A DNA stretch of 64,000 bases, from the NCBI GenBank assembly GCA_965602225.1, contig CBFCYE010000003.1, positions 69,727 to 133,726 on the forward strand. The letters run 5' to 3'. Under the pieces are notes generated by a model. The model saw nothing but the letters and a program-made list of their open reading frames with translations, searched no databases and was not told the DNA's origin. Shown piece by piece: positions 17,254-25,212 of the stretch (its first letter is position 1; every line of letters starts with the position of its first letter). The translations under genes were made by a program, and so were the position numbers. The stretch comes from Tenderia sp965602225. Lineage in GTDB: Bacteria; Pseudomonadota; Gammaproteobacteria; Tenderiales; Tenderiaceae.

Positions 17254-17907
17254 TTATAGGGACAGCACACTATACAGTAGGTGCAGCACTCCCTGCACTA
17301 CCGGACTGAGGATATCCCCCAAAATTCCAGTGGCCAGCAGGCCAATCAAGATGAAAAAACCATATGGCTCGAGACGTGAGAATTTATACGCCAGTGGACC
17401 GGGCAAAATACCAGTCATAACACGACCACCATCCAGTGGTGGTAAAGGCAATAAATTCAACACCATAAGAATGACATTTATCAAAATACCTGCGCTGCCC
17501 ATGTAGATCATTGGCTGGCCGGCAAAGGGGATATCTACCGCGATTAGATAACCAATCTTGGCAACAACGGCCCAACCGATGGCCATTAACAGATTAGCCC
17601 CCGGCCCCGCCAAGGCCACCAAGGCCATATCACGCTTGGGATTGCGCAGATTCTGCCAGGTCACCGGCACGGGCTTGGCCCAACCAAAGATGAAACCACC
17701 CAGCACCAGCAGCACCAGCGGCACAACGACCGTACCGACAAGGTCGATATGTTTGAGTGGATTGAGGGTCAGGCGCCCCAGCATAAAGGCGGTTGGATCA
17801 CCCAGACGGCGCGCAACCCAGCCATGGGCGACTTCATGCACGGTAATGGCAAACAGTACCGGCAGCGACCACACGGCGATCTTTTGAATTAGGCTTAATT
17901 CCATCAT
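17254..17907 (-). CDS. Site-2 protease family (M50) membrane metalloprotease
   Basis: This is an integral-membrane zinc protease of 217 residues and five or six helices. The zinc motif HEVAHGW (HExxH) lies near residue 23, and the third zinc ligand is in LLPLPPLDGGRV (Asp in the LDGG motif) near residue 152. Unlike RseP it has no PDZ domain and is short, as in the FtsH-independent 'site-2 protease' group that often sits beside trpS and scpA. Its substrate cannot be told from context. Confidence 0.92.
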   Translation of the reverse strand: MMELSLIQKIAVWSLPVLFAITVHEVAHGWVARRLGDPTAFMLGRLTLNPLKHIDLVGTVVVPLVLLVLGGFIFGWAKPVPVTWQNLRNPKRDMALVALAGPGANLLMAIGWAVVAKIGYLIAVDIPFAGQPMIYMGSAGILINVILMVLNLLPLPPLDGGRVMTGILPGPLAYKFSRLEPYGFFILIGLLATGILGDILSPVVQGVLHLLYSVLSL

Positions 17908-17993
17908 TGGGAGATTATAACTTTTTAAAAAGATGAGGGGTTGATAACATTAAATACAATAAGTTATAAGCATCTCATGACAAATCACAAGAG

Positions 17994-18614
17994 CTATAAA
18001 ACCAACTCATCAGCGCCTTTACCACGCCTAACCAACTCGGGCCCCTCTGCCAGAATCTCAATCACACTGGTTGGCTCCATGCCACAGTAACCACCATCAA
18101 TCACCAAATCCACCTGATTACCAATACTGTCCTTCATATCGTAGGGATCGATCATCGGGTAGTCCTCACCCGGCAACAGCAGGGTTGAGCTGAGAATGGG
18201 CTCTCCCAGCTCTTCCAGCAAGGCTAAAGCAACCGCATTGTCAGGCACACGCACACCAATGGTTTTACGCTTGGGATGCAATAGACGTTTGGGCACACTC
18301 TTCATCGCCGGCAGAATAAATGTGTAAGGCCCGGGGGTAATACTTTTGATCAGTCGATAGGCAATATTGTCGATCACGCCGTATTCGGACATCTCGCCCA
18401 TGTCTCGACACATCAGGGTGAAGTTGTGTTTATCATCCAGTTGTCGAATCTGCCGAATACGCTCAACCGCTTTCTTGTCACCAATCTGGCAACCCAGGGC
18501 ATAACAGGAATCAGTGGGGTAAATCACCACCCCACCTTGTTTGATAATATCTGCCGCACTACGGATCAGACGTAGCTGCGGGTTTTCTGGATGGATCTGA
18601 AAAAACTGACTCAT
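17994..18614 (-). CDS. yciO: YciO/Sua5/YrdC family protein
   Basis: This is a 206-residue member of the Sua5/YrdC/YciO fold, which binds RNA or nucleotides. Visible motifs are GGVVIYPTDSCYALGCQIGDKKAVERI, then KHNFTLMCR and GPYTFILPA. True TsaC/Sua5 enzymes make threonylcarbamoyl-AMP for tRNA t6A. YciO proteins resemble them, are weaker or differ in role, and are marked by neighbours such as the PHP-domain gene next to this one, as in E. coli yciO-yciV. I therefore favour YciO. It ends about 90 bases from the M50 gene. Confidence 0.85.
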   Translation of the reverse strand: MSQFFQIHPENPQLRLIRSAADIIKQGGVVIYPTDSCYALGCQIGDKKAVERIRQIRQLDDKHNFTLMCRDMGEMSEYGVIDNIAYRLIKSITPGPYTFILPAMKSVPKRLLHPKRKTIGVRVPDNAVALALLEELGEPILSSTLLLPGEDYPMIDPYDMKDSIGNQVDLVIDGGYCGMEPTSVIEILAEGPELVRRGKGADELVL

Positions 18615-18626
18615 GAATCGTTCCTA

Positions 18627-19472
18627 CTAGTCCTGCCAAAGCCCCCAAATGGGCTCACAAGCTTCGGGCAGTGGCGGCATCTGCCCCATGTTAGACCAAG
18701 CCTGACTGGGACCATGATAATCAGAGCCTATCGATGCTCGCAATTCATACTTCTTGGCATAGTCAGTCATGTTTTTGGTAACATTTATATCCTGGCGCCC
18801 GGAGATCACCTCTAGCCCGGCACCACCCATTTGTTTAAATTCATCAAACAGTAACCGCAGTTTGGTCGCAGATAATTTATAACGGGCCGGATGAGCGACC
18901 ACAGCATGACCACCCGCTGCGTTAATCCACTCCACCGCCTGTGCCAGCGGGGTCCACTCAGCGCAGACATAGGCCTTCTTACCATCGCCAAGATAGCGGT
19001 CAAAGGCCGCCTGCATGGTTTTGACATGACCGTTATCAAGCAGAAAACGAGCAAAGTGAGTTCGACTCAATATCTGACCATTAACATAGGCCTGCGCCCC
19101 TTCCATTGCACCTTCGATTCCTAGCTTGGCCAGGCGGTTCGCCATCTCTTCAGCACGACCTGTTCTTTGATGGCGCAAACCAGCTAAACCCGCCTGCAGA
19201 GCCGTGTTTTCAACATCAAAATTAAGACCAACAATATGCAGCAGATGTTTGCCCCAGGTGACAGAAATCTCAACCCCGGCAATAAACTCTAGCCCAAGCT
19301 TTTCTGCCTCAACAGCTGCCTCGACGTAGCCATCGGTGACATCGTGATCCGTCAAGGCCAGCACCTCAACACCACAACTGTGGGCATAGCCAATCAACTC
19401 GGCCGGGCTCAGCTCGCCATCAGAGGCGATAGAATGCGAATGCAGGTCGTACTTTTTATATCGGTTGAATTC
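18627..19472 (-). CDS. rnm: PHP-domain RNase AM / nucleoside-3',5'-bisphosphate phosphatase
   Basis: This is a 5'-3' exoribonuclease of the PHP superfamily that matures rRNA 5' ends; it also acts on 3',5'-bisphosphonucleotides in vitro. The first metal motif, YDLHSHSIASDGELSP, is near residue 8, ALTDHDVTDGY is near residue 40, and VIAHPARY and GSDYHGP appear later (AVVAHPARYKLS; ASIGSDYHGPSQ). I use the ATG at 19472 (MEFNRYKKYDLH); another in-frame start lies eight codons upstream. The gene precedes the yciO-like gene in the same direction, matching the E. coli yciV-yciO pair. Confidence 0.92.
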   Translation of the reverse strand, partial: EFNRYKKYDLHSHSIASDGELSPAELIGYAHSCGVEVLALTDHDVTDGYVEAAVEAEKLGLEFIAGVEISVTWGKHLLHIVGLNFDVENTALQAGLAGLRHQRTGRAEEMANRLAKLGIEGAMEGAQAYVNGQILSRTHFARFLLDNGHVKTMQAAFDRYLGDGKKAYVCAEWTPLAQAVEWINAAGGHAVVAHPARYKLSATKLRLLFDEFKQMGGAGLEVISGRQDINVTKNMTDYAKKYELRASIGSDYHGPSQAWSNMGQMPPLPEACEPIWGLWQD

Positions 19473-19583
19473 CATTACTAACCACGTGAGATACAAGCAT
19501 AAAGCCGGCTATGATAGAATCTTTGGCCACATTTAGCGAGCCTCATCGGCTCGACCATAAGACATTGCAGTTCCGAGGATGAC

Positions 19584-20159
19584 ATGAAATTCCTGTTCGA
19601 CTTTTTCCCGATACTTTTATTCTTTATCGCCTATAAGGCCTACGACATCTATGTCGCCACCGCCGTCGCCATCATCGCTGCGTTTATTCAGGTGGGCTGG
19701 TTCTGGTTACAATATCGTCGTTTCGAAAAGATGCATATCATCACCCTGCTGCTGATTACCGTGCTTGGTGGCGCCACCCTGATACTCCAGGATCCAAACT
19801 TCATCAAATGGAAACCCACCGTAGTCAACTGGCTGTTTGGCGTTGCCTTCATTGGTAGCCAGTTCATCGGCAAAAAAACCATTGTCCAGCGAATGATGGA
19901 ATCCAATGTCGAGCTACCAAAAATCATCTGGTCAAGACTGAACTTGGCCTGGGCTGTGTTCTTCATCTTTCTCGGCTTTCTCAATCTCTACGTTGCCTTC
20001 TCCGGCCATTACGACATGGACGCATGGGTCAACTTCAAGATGTTCGGCATGATTGGTCTAACCTTTGTCTTCATCATCGGCCAGGCCTTTTTTATCGGTC
20101 GTTATATTAAGGAACCGGAAGATGAAAATACTCCGGCAAACTCCAAGGAGGAGTCATAG
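19584..20159 (+). CDS. yciB: Inner-membrane septation protein A (YciB/IspZ family)
   Basis: This is a five-helix inner-membrane protein of 191 residues. The N-terminus MKFLFDFFPILLFFIAYKAYDIYVATAVAI is diagnostic, as is NLAWAVFFIFLGFLNLYVAF near residue 115. YciB interacts with elongation and division proteins and affects envelope integrity. Its TAG stop overlaps the GTG start of the next gene by one base. It starts an operon with yciI, bolA and probably the SurA-like gene. Confidence 0.94.
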   Translation: MKFLFDFFPILLFFIAYKAYDIYVATAVAIIAAFIQVGWFWLQYRRFEKMHIITLLLITVLGGATLILQDPNFIKWKPTVVNWLFGVAFIGSQFIGKKTIVQRMMESNVELPKIIWSRLNLAWAVFFIFLGFLNLYVAFSGHYDMDAWVNFKMFGMIGLTFVFIIGQAFFIGRYIKEPEDENTPANSKEES

Positions 20160-20458
20160 TGCTTTACGCCATCATTGCTCAGGATGTAGAAAACAGTCTC
20201 GACAAACGCCTGGCAGCACGCCCCGCTCACCTCGAACGACTAGAACAGCTCAAGAGTGAAGGTCGCCTGCAACTCGCTGGCCCCTTCCCAGCAATTGACA
20301 ATATAGATCCAGGCCCGGCCGGTTTCAGTGGCAGTCTGATTGTCGCCGAGTTTGAGTCACTGGAGGCCGCACAAGCGTGGGCTGATCAGGATCCCTACAT
20401 CGAAGCCGGCGTCTATCAATATGTTGCGGTACAACCATTCAAGAAGGTGTTGCCCTGA
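20159..20458 (+). CDS. yciI: YciI-like protein
   Basis: This is a 99-residue member of the YCII ferredoxin-like fold. It starts with GTG (20159) as MLYAIIAQDVENSLDKRLAARPAHLERLEQL, and GAF-type residues appear at GRLQLAGPF and AEFESLEAAQAWADQDPYIEAGVY. The conserved His/Asp of the putative active site are plausible (RPAHLERL; DPYIEAGVY). Members lack an assigned physiological reaction in most organisms. It lies between yciB and bolA with overlapping start and stop codons on both sides. Confidence 0.92.
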   Translation: MLYAIIAQDVENSLDKRLAARPAHLERLEQLKSEGRLQLAGPFPAIDNIDPGPAGFSGSLIVAEFESLEAAQAWADQDPYIEAGVYQYVAVQPFKKVLP

Positions 20459-20727
20459 TGTCTACAGAAAGAGAACAGCTGATTCGGCAGCGGGTGGACG
20501 AGTCACTCAAACCTGAATCACTGGAGTTGATAGATGACAGCCACATGCATGTTGGCCACGGCGCCAAGGGTGGTCACTACAGCATTAAAGTTGTCTCAAA
20601 TGCATTTGAAGGCAAAGCCATGTTGCAACGCCACCGTCTGGTATATGACGCCGTCGGCGACCTGATGACAGCCGAGATACACGCATTAAGTATTGACGCC
20701 AAAACACCATCAGAAAACCAGACCTAA
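20458..20727 (+). CDS. bolA: BolA family protein
   Basis: This is an 89-residue BolA/IbaG-type protein. The family motif is DSHMHVGHGAKGGHYSIKVVSNAFEGK, containing the conserved His residues used to ligate iron-sulfur clusters with monothiol glutaredoxins. It ends in the usual DLMTAEIHALSI. BolA proteins take part in Fe-S trafficking and, in E. coli, in morphology and transcription control. Its ATG overlaps the yciI TGA (TGATG). Confidence 0.93.
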   Translation: MSTEREQLIRQRVDESLKPESLELIDDSHMHVGHGAKGGHYSIKVVSNAFEGKAMLQRHRLVYDAVGDLMTAEIHALSIDAKTPSENQT

Positions 20728-20806
20728 AATAAGCACTCGAAACAGATCTAGGCCTGGGGTAGGATAGCCTCATCCATTTCACCAACCTGATACCAGGATT
20801 ATTCCA

Positions 20807-21331
20807 ATGACTAAATTTAGAAACTCAGTTTCGGCCCTGATATTCAGTGCACTGACACTGCCAAGCGCATTTGCCGCCGAAGATAAAATCATCGCCTTAA
20901 TTAATGGTGACCCGGTAATGACCTCAGAGCTACTGACCTACGCCAAGGTCAAAAACGCTCAGGCTGATCTTAATAATGACGATATTCGCAAACAGATGAT
21001 CCAGGCATTTGTTGGTCGCGAGCTACTATTCCAGGACGCCATCGCACAAAAAATTGATCAATTGCCAATCGTCAAACTAGCCTTGGAAAATCAGCGCCAC
21101 GAAGTTATTTCACAGGCCTTGATTGCAAAGATCATCAAGGACAACCCCATCACCGAAGAACAACTCCGCAGTGTTTATGACAAAAAGGTTGCTGAACAAA
21201 AGGATAGCGGAAAAGAACCTCCTACATTTGAGCAGATCAAACCTCAGCTGGCGAAGTTGATGTTCGAACAAACCGTCGCTCAATACATTCAGACGCTGCA
21301 GAAGAAGGCCAAGATCGAAAAGCCTGAATAA
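20807..21331 (+). CDS. SurA/PrsA-like periplasmic chaperone lacking the parvulin domain
   Basis: This is a 174-residue periplasmic protein with a signal peptide (MTKFRNSVSALIFSALTLPSAFA, cleavage after AFA). It has the SurA/PpiD-type N-terminal chaperone helices (INGDPVMTSELLTYAKVKN; QMIQAFVGRELLFQDA) and the C-terminal helix (PTFEQIKPQLAKLMFEQTVAQYIQTL). Homologues with this order usually hold a parvulin isomerase domain of about 100 residues between DKKVAEQ and the final helix; here the two segments meet almost directly (SVYDKKVAEQKDSGKEPPTFEQ). The frame is open and both ends read normally, so the missing domain is a clean loss rather than decay. It follows bolA by 79 bases and ends in a terminator. 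Confidence 0.8.
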   Translation: MTKFRNSVSALIFSALTLPSAFAAEDKIIALINGDPVMTSELLTYAKVKNAQADLNNDDIRKQMIQAFVGRELLFQDAIAQKIDQLPIVKLALENQRHEVISQALIAKIIKDNPITEEQLRSVYDKKVAEQKDSGKEPPTFEQIKPQLAKLMFEQTVAQYIQTLQKKAKIEKPE

Positions 21332-21341
21332 AACCATACAG

Positions 21342-21371
21342 CCCGGTGCTACAACAGCACCGGGTTATTCG
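21342..21371 (+). terminator. Intrinsic terminator after the SurA-like gene
   Basis: The stem CCCGGTGCT (21342-21350) pairs with AGCACCGGG (21356-21364) around an ACAAC loop, followed by TTATTCG. The T-run is short, so termination may be weak. It lies inside the region where the ligA 3' remnant begins on the other strand, which suggests it also served the original ligA end. Confidence 0.7.
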
Positions 21372-21455
21372 TAACGCTGCAAAAAACTCTATAAACCCCG
21401 CCTCGTCCAACACCTCAACACCAAGCGACTCAGCCTTACTAAATTTTGATTTTGG
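21363..21455 (-). pseudogene. ligA: 3' remnant of the native ligA (end of the BRCT domain)
   Basis: Read on the minus strand, this segment encodes SKFSKAESLGVEVLDEAGFI, which matches the last helix of canonical LigA (E. coli has [20 protein letters not shown]). It then continues FFAALRIT with no proper stop, running into the terminator, so the natural end is also damaged. There is no start codon or ligase core attached. Together with the 5' remnant at 23540-23917 it brackets the divergent ligase gene. The two pieces are the two ends of one original gene. Confidence 0.85.
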
Positions 21456-21472
21456 GTAATATACCAATCATT

Positions 21473-23431
21473 TTATTCCCTTATAAATTCAAGGTATTCA
21501 TCCTCAGTTAATACTGCAACACCTTTTTCCCTAGCCGTATTAACTTTCGTGGCACCCACTTTTTCACCTGTAATTAGATAGTCTGTTTTACCAGTTACTG
21601 AACTAGCTACTCTCGCACCCAGTTTTTTTGCTTCCACTTGCATATCTGAACGACTTCCATACTTCATTGAACCGGTAAATACAACTTGCTTGCCTGCAAT
21701 AGGACTCAACTCCCCTGCTTCCTGTAATTCAGAAGTGAGTCGCGTCCAGTCCAGGTTAAAGCCCAGACCTATTAATTCCCTATATAGGCCACTAATTTTA
21801 CGCAATCCACAAACTACGATATCAGCTGTTTTTTTGGCAAATCCTTCGATAGAAGTAATCTCGTCTACTGACAACTTAAAGATATCTTCAAGTCGGCGGC
21901 ATGAAAGTAATCTTTCACAATTACCTGCTCCCATTCGAAAAATCCCGAACGCAGCTAGAAATCTCCAATCCTCAATTTTCTCTACTCGGCTTCTTAAAAG
22001 TTCGTTGAATAAGTTTTCGGACTGTTTCGGACCAAACCCCATAGATTGAAAGTCATCAATACCTAATCGATAAATACCTGGTAGTGAACGAACATCGTAC
22101 TCATATAGTTTTTTTATAGTAGAAGGCCCAAACCCATCAATATTCCCAAGCGTCTTAAAAAAGTGCTCTATCGTGTGTGTAATTTGCGAAGGGCACTCAA
22201 TATTGTTAGGACAAAATATATATTCACCATCCCAAACCAGCTCAGATCTACAGCTTGGACATTTATTTGGAATTTTTGGAGTAGTTGGCTTTATAACCTT
22301 AACAATCTTTGGGATCACTTCGCCACTGCGTGTAAGCTCTATAACAGCCCCGTCGCCGATGCCATTTGTTTTTACCATGGCATAATGATGTGCAGTAGCC
22401 CTATGTATCATTGCACCACTTAGACGTACAGGCTCAACTTCTACCACTGGATTGACACGCCCTGTTCGTGATGTCTGAGGTATCACATCAAGCACCTTTA
22501 CCTCGGCCTTCTCGACATTTTCCTTATAAGCAATCTGCCAACGATGATGATGCCTTGTAGCACCCATATATTTCTTTAATCCATCATCTATAATTTCAAG
22601 GATTACACCATCGACATCAAAATCAACAGAATTCCAAGCTTCGTTTATAATGGCATCGTAATCTTTTTCAAGCTCATCATATAGCCCTTCCCATGAGGGG
22701 AGTATTGAAAATGGATAAAACACTGCAGCTTTATCCTTGATAGCTTTTTCCGCATGCTCCTCAAGCTCCTTTTCTTTAACCACACTTGCCTGAAAGTTAC
22801 GTGTATTCTCAAAGTAATTAGAAAGATATTTTTTGAAATATTCCTTACCTACCACAATCTCTCCAGCACCAAGACCGCGTTCTCCGCCATCCGCAACAAC
22901 TAATCCACGGTCAAAGACGCGAGTAATATCTGTTCCACGTTTTCCATCACCGCGCGTGTATAATCTGTCTCCATCATCATATGCTGCAAACCCGTCAAGC
23001 TTTGGCGTTACACGAAAAACAAGCGAACTAAATTCCTTACCAATATCGTTCGCTGCCTTTCGCACTCTATCCACCCACTTATCAATCTCATCTTTACTAT
23101 ATGCTTTATCTGTTGAAAGCATTCGCACGGGCAACTCCTTTGTTTTACCCACGAATGCAGCCTCAGGCTCAACAGCCTGGAGGATAGGATGCTGAGGATT
23201 ACGTGCTCTTAATTCTGGGATAAACGTAAAGTCATAGTCCGCATCACTAATTATCTGTTCCCCCCCTCTATAAAGGGCATTGGCTATCAGCAAGAACTCA
23301 ACAAGCTCATCATCACCTAGTATCCCTTCATCTATTTGCCTAGATGCGATCATAAAAACTTTTGACTCACTCAATTCTTTAAGCGCAATATTTGTCCGCT
23401 TAAGTATTTTATTTTGCTCTTCGTTAAACAT
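21473..23431 (-). CDS. Divergent NAD+-dependent DNA ligase
   Basis: This is a complete LigA-type ligase of 652 residues. The Ia domain (ISDADYDFTFIPELRARNPQHP, near residue 61), nucleophile motif KLDG (K144), zinc cysteines C391, C394, C407 and C413, the HhH region, and a C-terminal BRCT domain (KQVVFTGSMKYGSRSDMQ to TEDEYLEFI) are all present. It is far from ordinary LigA. The near-invariant NPRNAAAGSLRQ block is reduced to NTRNFQASVVKE (residues 209-220). The Glu before KLDG (E. coli E113) is Thr142, and the Lys of DGVVIKV (E. coli K290) is Glu279. Codon usage looks more A/T-rich than in neighbours. It sits exactly between two fragments of the native ligA and is probably the working ligase here, acquired by transfer. 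Confidence 0.9.
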   Translation of the reverse strand: MFNEEQNKILKRTNIALKELSESKVFMIASRQIDEGILGDDELVEFLLIANALYRGGEQIISDADYDFTFIPELRARNPQHPILQAVEPEAAFVGKTKELPVRMLSTDKAYSKDEIDKWVDRVRKAANDIGKEFSSLVFRVTPKLDGFAAYDDGDRLYTRGDGKRGTDITRVFDRGLVVADGGERGLGAGEIVVGKEYFKKYLSNYFENTRNFQASVVKEKELEEHAEKAIKDKAAVFYPFSILPSWEGLYDELEKDYDAIINEAWNSVDFDVDGVILEIIDDGLKKYMGATRHHHRWQIAYKENVEKAEVKVLDVIPQTSRTGRVNPVVEVEPVRLSGAMIHRATAHHYAMVKTNGIGDGAVIELTRSGEVIPKIVKVIKPTTPKIPNKCPSCRSELVWDGEYIFCPNNIECPSQITHTIEHFFKTLGNIDGFGPSTIKKLYEYDVRSLPGIYRLGIDDFQSMGFGPKQSENLFNELLRSRVEKIEDWRFLAAFGIFRMGAGNCERLLSCRRLEDIFKLSVDEITSIEGFAKKTADIVVCGLRKISGLYRELIGLGFNLDWTRLTSELQEAGELSPIAGKQVVFTGSMKYGSRSDMQVEAKKLGARVASSVTGKTDYLITGEKVGATKVNTAREKGVAVLTEDEYLEFIRE

Positions 23432-23539
23432 GTATTTTCCTTATCCCCTGAATAACCAACGGGGACATCAGGTACTCCTTCAGATACACCAGAAAAAACT
23501 CAAGAATTATCATTTGTTCCTTGGTTTCAGGTGATAGTT

Positions 23540-23917
23540 TCACATCAAGCTGTTATTTATTGCCCGGAAGGCAAAATGGTTTCCGTTATTTGAGCCATCA
23601 AGCTCTAATCGCTCTCTAACACGACGATCAAAATCTGACACCTCATCATCCGAAAAAGCATTATCCAGCGACAACATAGAAATCTTGTGCTCAACCTGGC
23701 CAAAGGCTTTGATCGGTTTGGCGCCGACGCGCTGGGTTGGTGAATCGATAGTGACCAGCTCAGGATGTTCAGACTCCAGCCGCTGCAGTTCTCGCAACAG
23801 GCGATCATATTCAGCATCAGGAATTTCGGGGGCATCAAGTACGTGATAGAGGTGGTTGTGATGAGCAATTTCACCACGTAGTGTTTCTATACGTAATTTC
23901 ACTTGTAAATCAGACAT
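23540..23917 (-). pseudogene. ligA: 5' remnant of the native ligA
   Basis: The first 115 or so residues are a standard LigA Ia domain: IAHHNHLYHVLDAPEIPDAEYDRLLRELQRLESEHPEL, SPTQRVGAKP and MLSLDNAFSDDEV. Just before the adenylation motif the reading changes (RERLELDGSNNGNHFAF, then RAINNSLM and a stop). The KLDG nucleophile and everything after it are missing, so it cannot act as a ligase. It starts with ATG (23917) and may still be transcribed. It lies downstream of zipA in the position ligA normally holds in gammaproteobacteria. Confidence 0.92.
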
Positions 23918-24077
23918 AAATGCGGCAAAACCCGAACCAGAAAAAATAAGCTAAGTGCTCGTATTATCACAACTTTTATTCACAGCAACAACACACACAT
24001 TACACACTACCTAAAGTTTCAGGGCTTATATCCGAATATTAAGGTGTTATGTAAGGAATACATTAGAGGTTAATGAA

Positions 24078-25211
24078 ATGAAAGCGTACAGGATCACCAA
24101 GAACGACATTGGCGTCGGTGATCCCTTGCCGTGGAATGTATTAGACAGAGAAGGCAAACTACTTCTCAAGAAAGGCGCAATTGTAACCTCCACTAGAGTA
24201 CATGAACTCCTTTTAGAACGCGGCCTTTATGAAAAACCAACACTAGAGCGCACAAAAACAACCGCAGAAAAGCCCGAAGAGCAGCAAAAAGGCCCTTTCA
24301 ATCCATTTGAAATTATTGAGAACTGCACCTTCAAGCTTGGCAGAACCTTATACAACCTGACACAGAATAAAGACTGTTCGGACAACCTCAACCTGATCAC
24401 CAAAAGCATCATGATGGCCTGCGACAAAGATCCCGACGCTGCGCTTGGTGCAGTCCATCTACTGCATGGTCATGCCTACACAACCATTCACCCTATTCAT
24501 GTTGCAGCGCTGTGTCATGCCCTGTGCCGCGTCACCAAACTATCCGATGAAGAGACACATAGAATCATCAGTGCCTGCTTAGTCAGCAATATCGGCATGT
24601 TAGAACTACAAGAGGTTCTGCATGATCAGGAATCCCCATTAAGCCAGGAACAAAAAGACCAGATTGCAGCCCATCCAGAAGAGAGCGTTAAAATTTTAAG
24701 GGCCAATGGCATCGACGATGAAGCCATGCTGGAAATTGTCCTGCAGCATCATGAGCGCGCCCATGGCGAAGGTTACCCAAACAAACTAAAGGCCGATAAG
24801 ATTAACCGTGGTGCAAAAATACTGGCACTGGCTGATTGCTATAGCGCCATGGTTTCACCACGCATCTACCGCGATACAGTTGATACCTCCGCGGCGCTTA
24901 AAACCCTGTTTCTGGAACGCGGCAAGGAGTATGACGAAGAGCTGGCCATACAACTGATTAAGTATATGGGCATCTTTCCTCCTGGCACCTATGTAAAGCT
25001 GGCTAACGGAGAGATCGGTCTTGTGGTAAGACGAACTGCAAACAACATAGCTCCCCAGGTTTCAAGTGTCATCAGCATCAAGCAACTGCCTTATTCACGC
25101 CCAATTAAGCGTGACAATAAACGCAAAGAATTCGCCATAAAGGGGATCGTTGAAAACAAAAAGAAATTCAGTTTCAGCCTGGCAACAATCTGGGGCTATG
25201 ACACGGCCTAA
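24078..25211 (+). CDS. HD-GYP domain protein with degenerate HD motif
   Basis: A protein of 377 residues. The N-terminal 55 residues are a small DUF3391-like or PilZ-like module (LLLKKGAIVTSTRVHELLLERGL). An HD-GYP domain follows (residues about 125-300). Intact HD-GYP enzymes hydrolyse cyclic di-GMP and carry HDIGK; here the place reads SNIGM (ACLVSNIGMLELQEVL), so both metal ligands are replaced. The second signature HHERAHGEGYP is retained. It is therefore likely to be catalytically dead or strongly altered and may bind ligand or protein instead. A C-terminal 60-residue segment is unassigned. It lies on the opposite strand between the ligA remnant and zipA, ending two bases from the zipA end. 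Confidence 0.85.
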   Translation: MKAYRITKNDIGVGDPLPWNVLDREGKLLLKKGAIVTSTRVHELLLERGLYEKPTLERTKTTAEKPEEQQKGPFNPFEIIENCTFKLGRTLYNLTQNKDCSDNLNLITKSIMMACDKDPDAALGAVHLLHGHAYTTIHPIHVAALCHALCRVTKLSDEETHRIISACLVSNIGMLELQEVLHDQESPLSQEQKDQIAAHPEESVKILRANGIDDEAMLEIVLQHHERAHGEGYPNKLKADKINRGAKILALADCYSAMVSPRIYRDTVDTSAALKTLFLERGKEYDEELAIQLIKYMGIFPPGTYVKLANGEIGLVVRRTANNIAPQVSSVISIKQLPYSRPIKRDNKRKEFAIKGIVENKKKFSFSLATIWGYDTA

Positions 25212-25212
25212 C

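Noticed and set aside
21456..23540. A transposon or integrative element carrying the divergent ligase.
   Set aside because: No integrase, transposase, terminal inverted repeats or clear target-site duplications were seen around the ligase gene.
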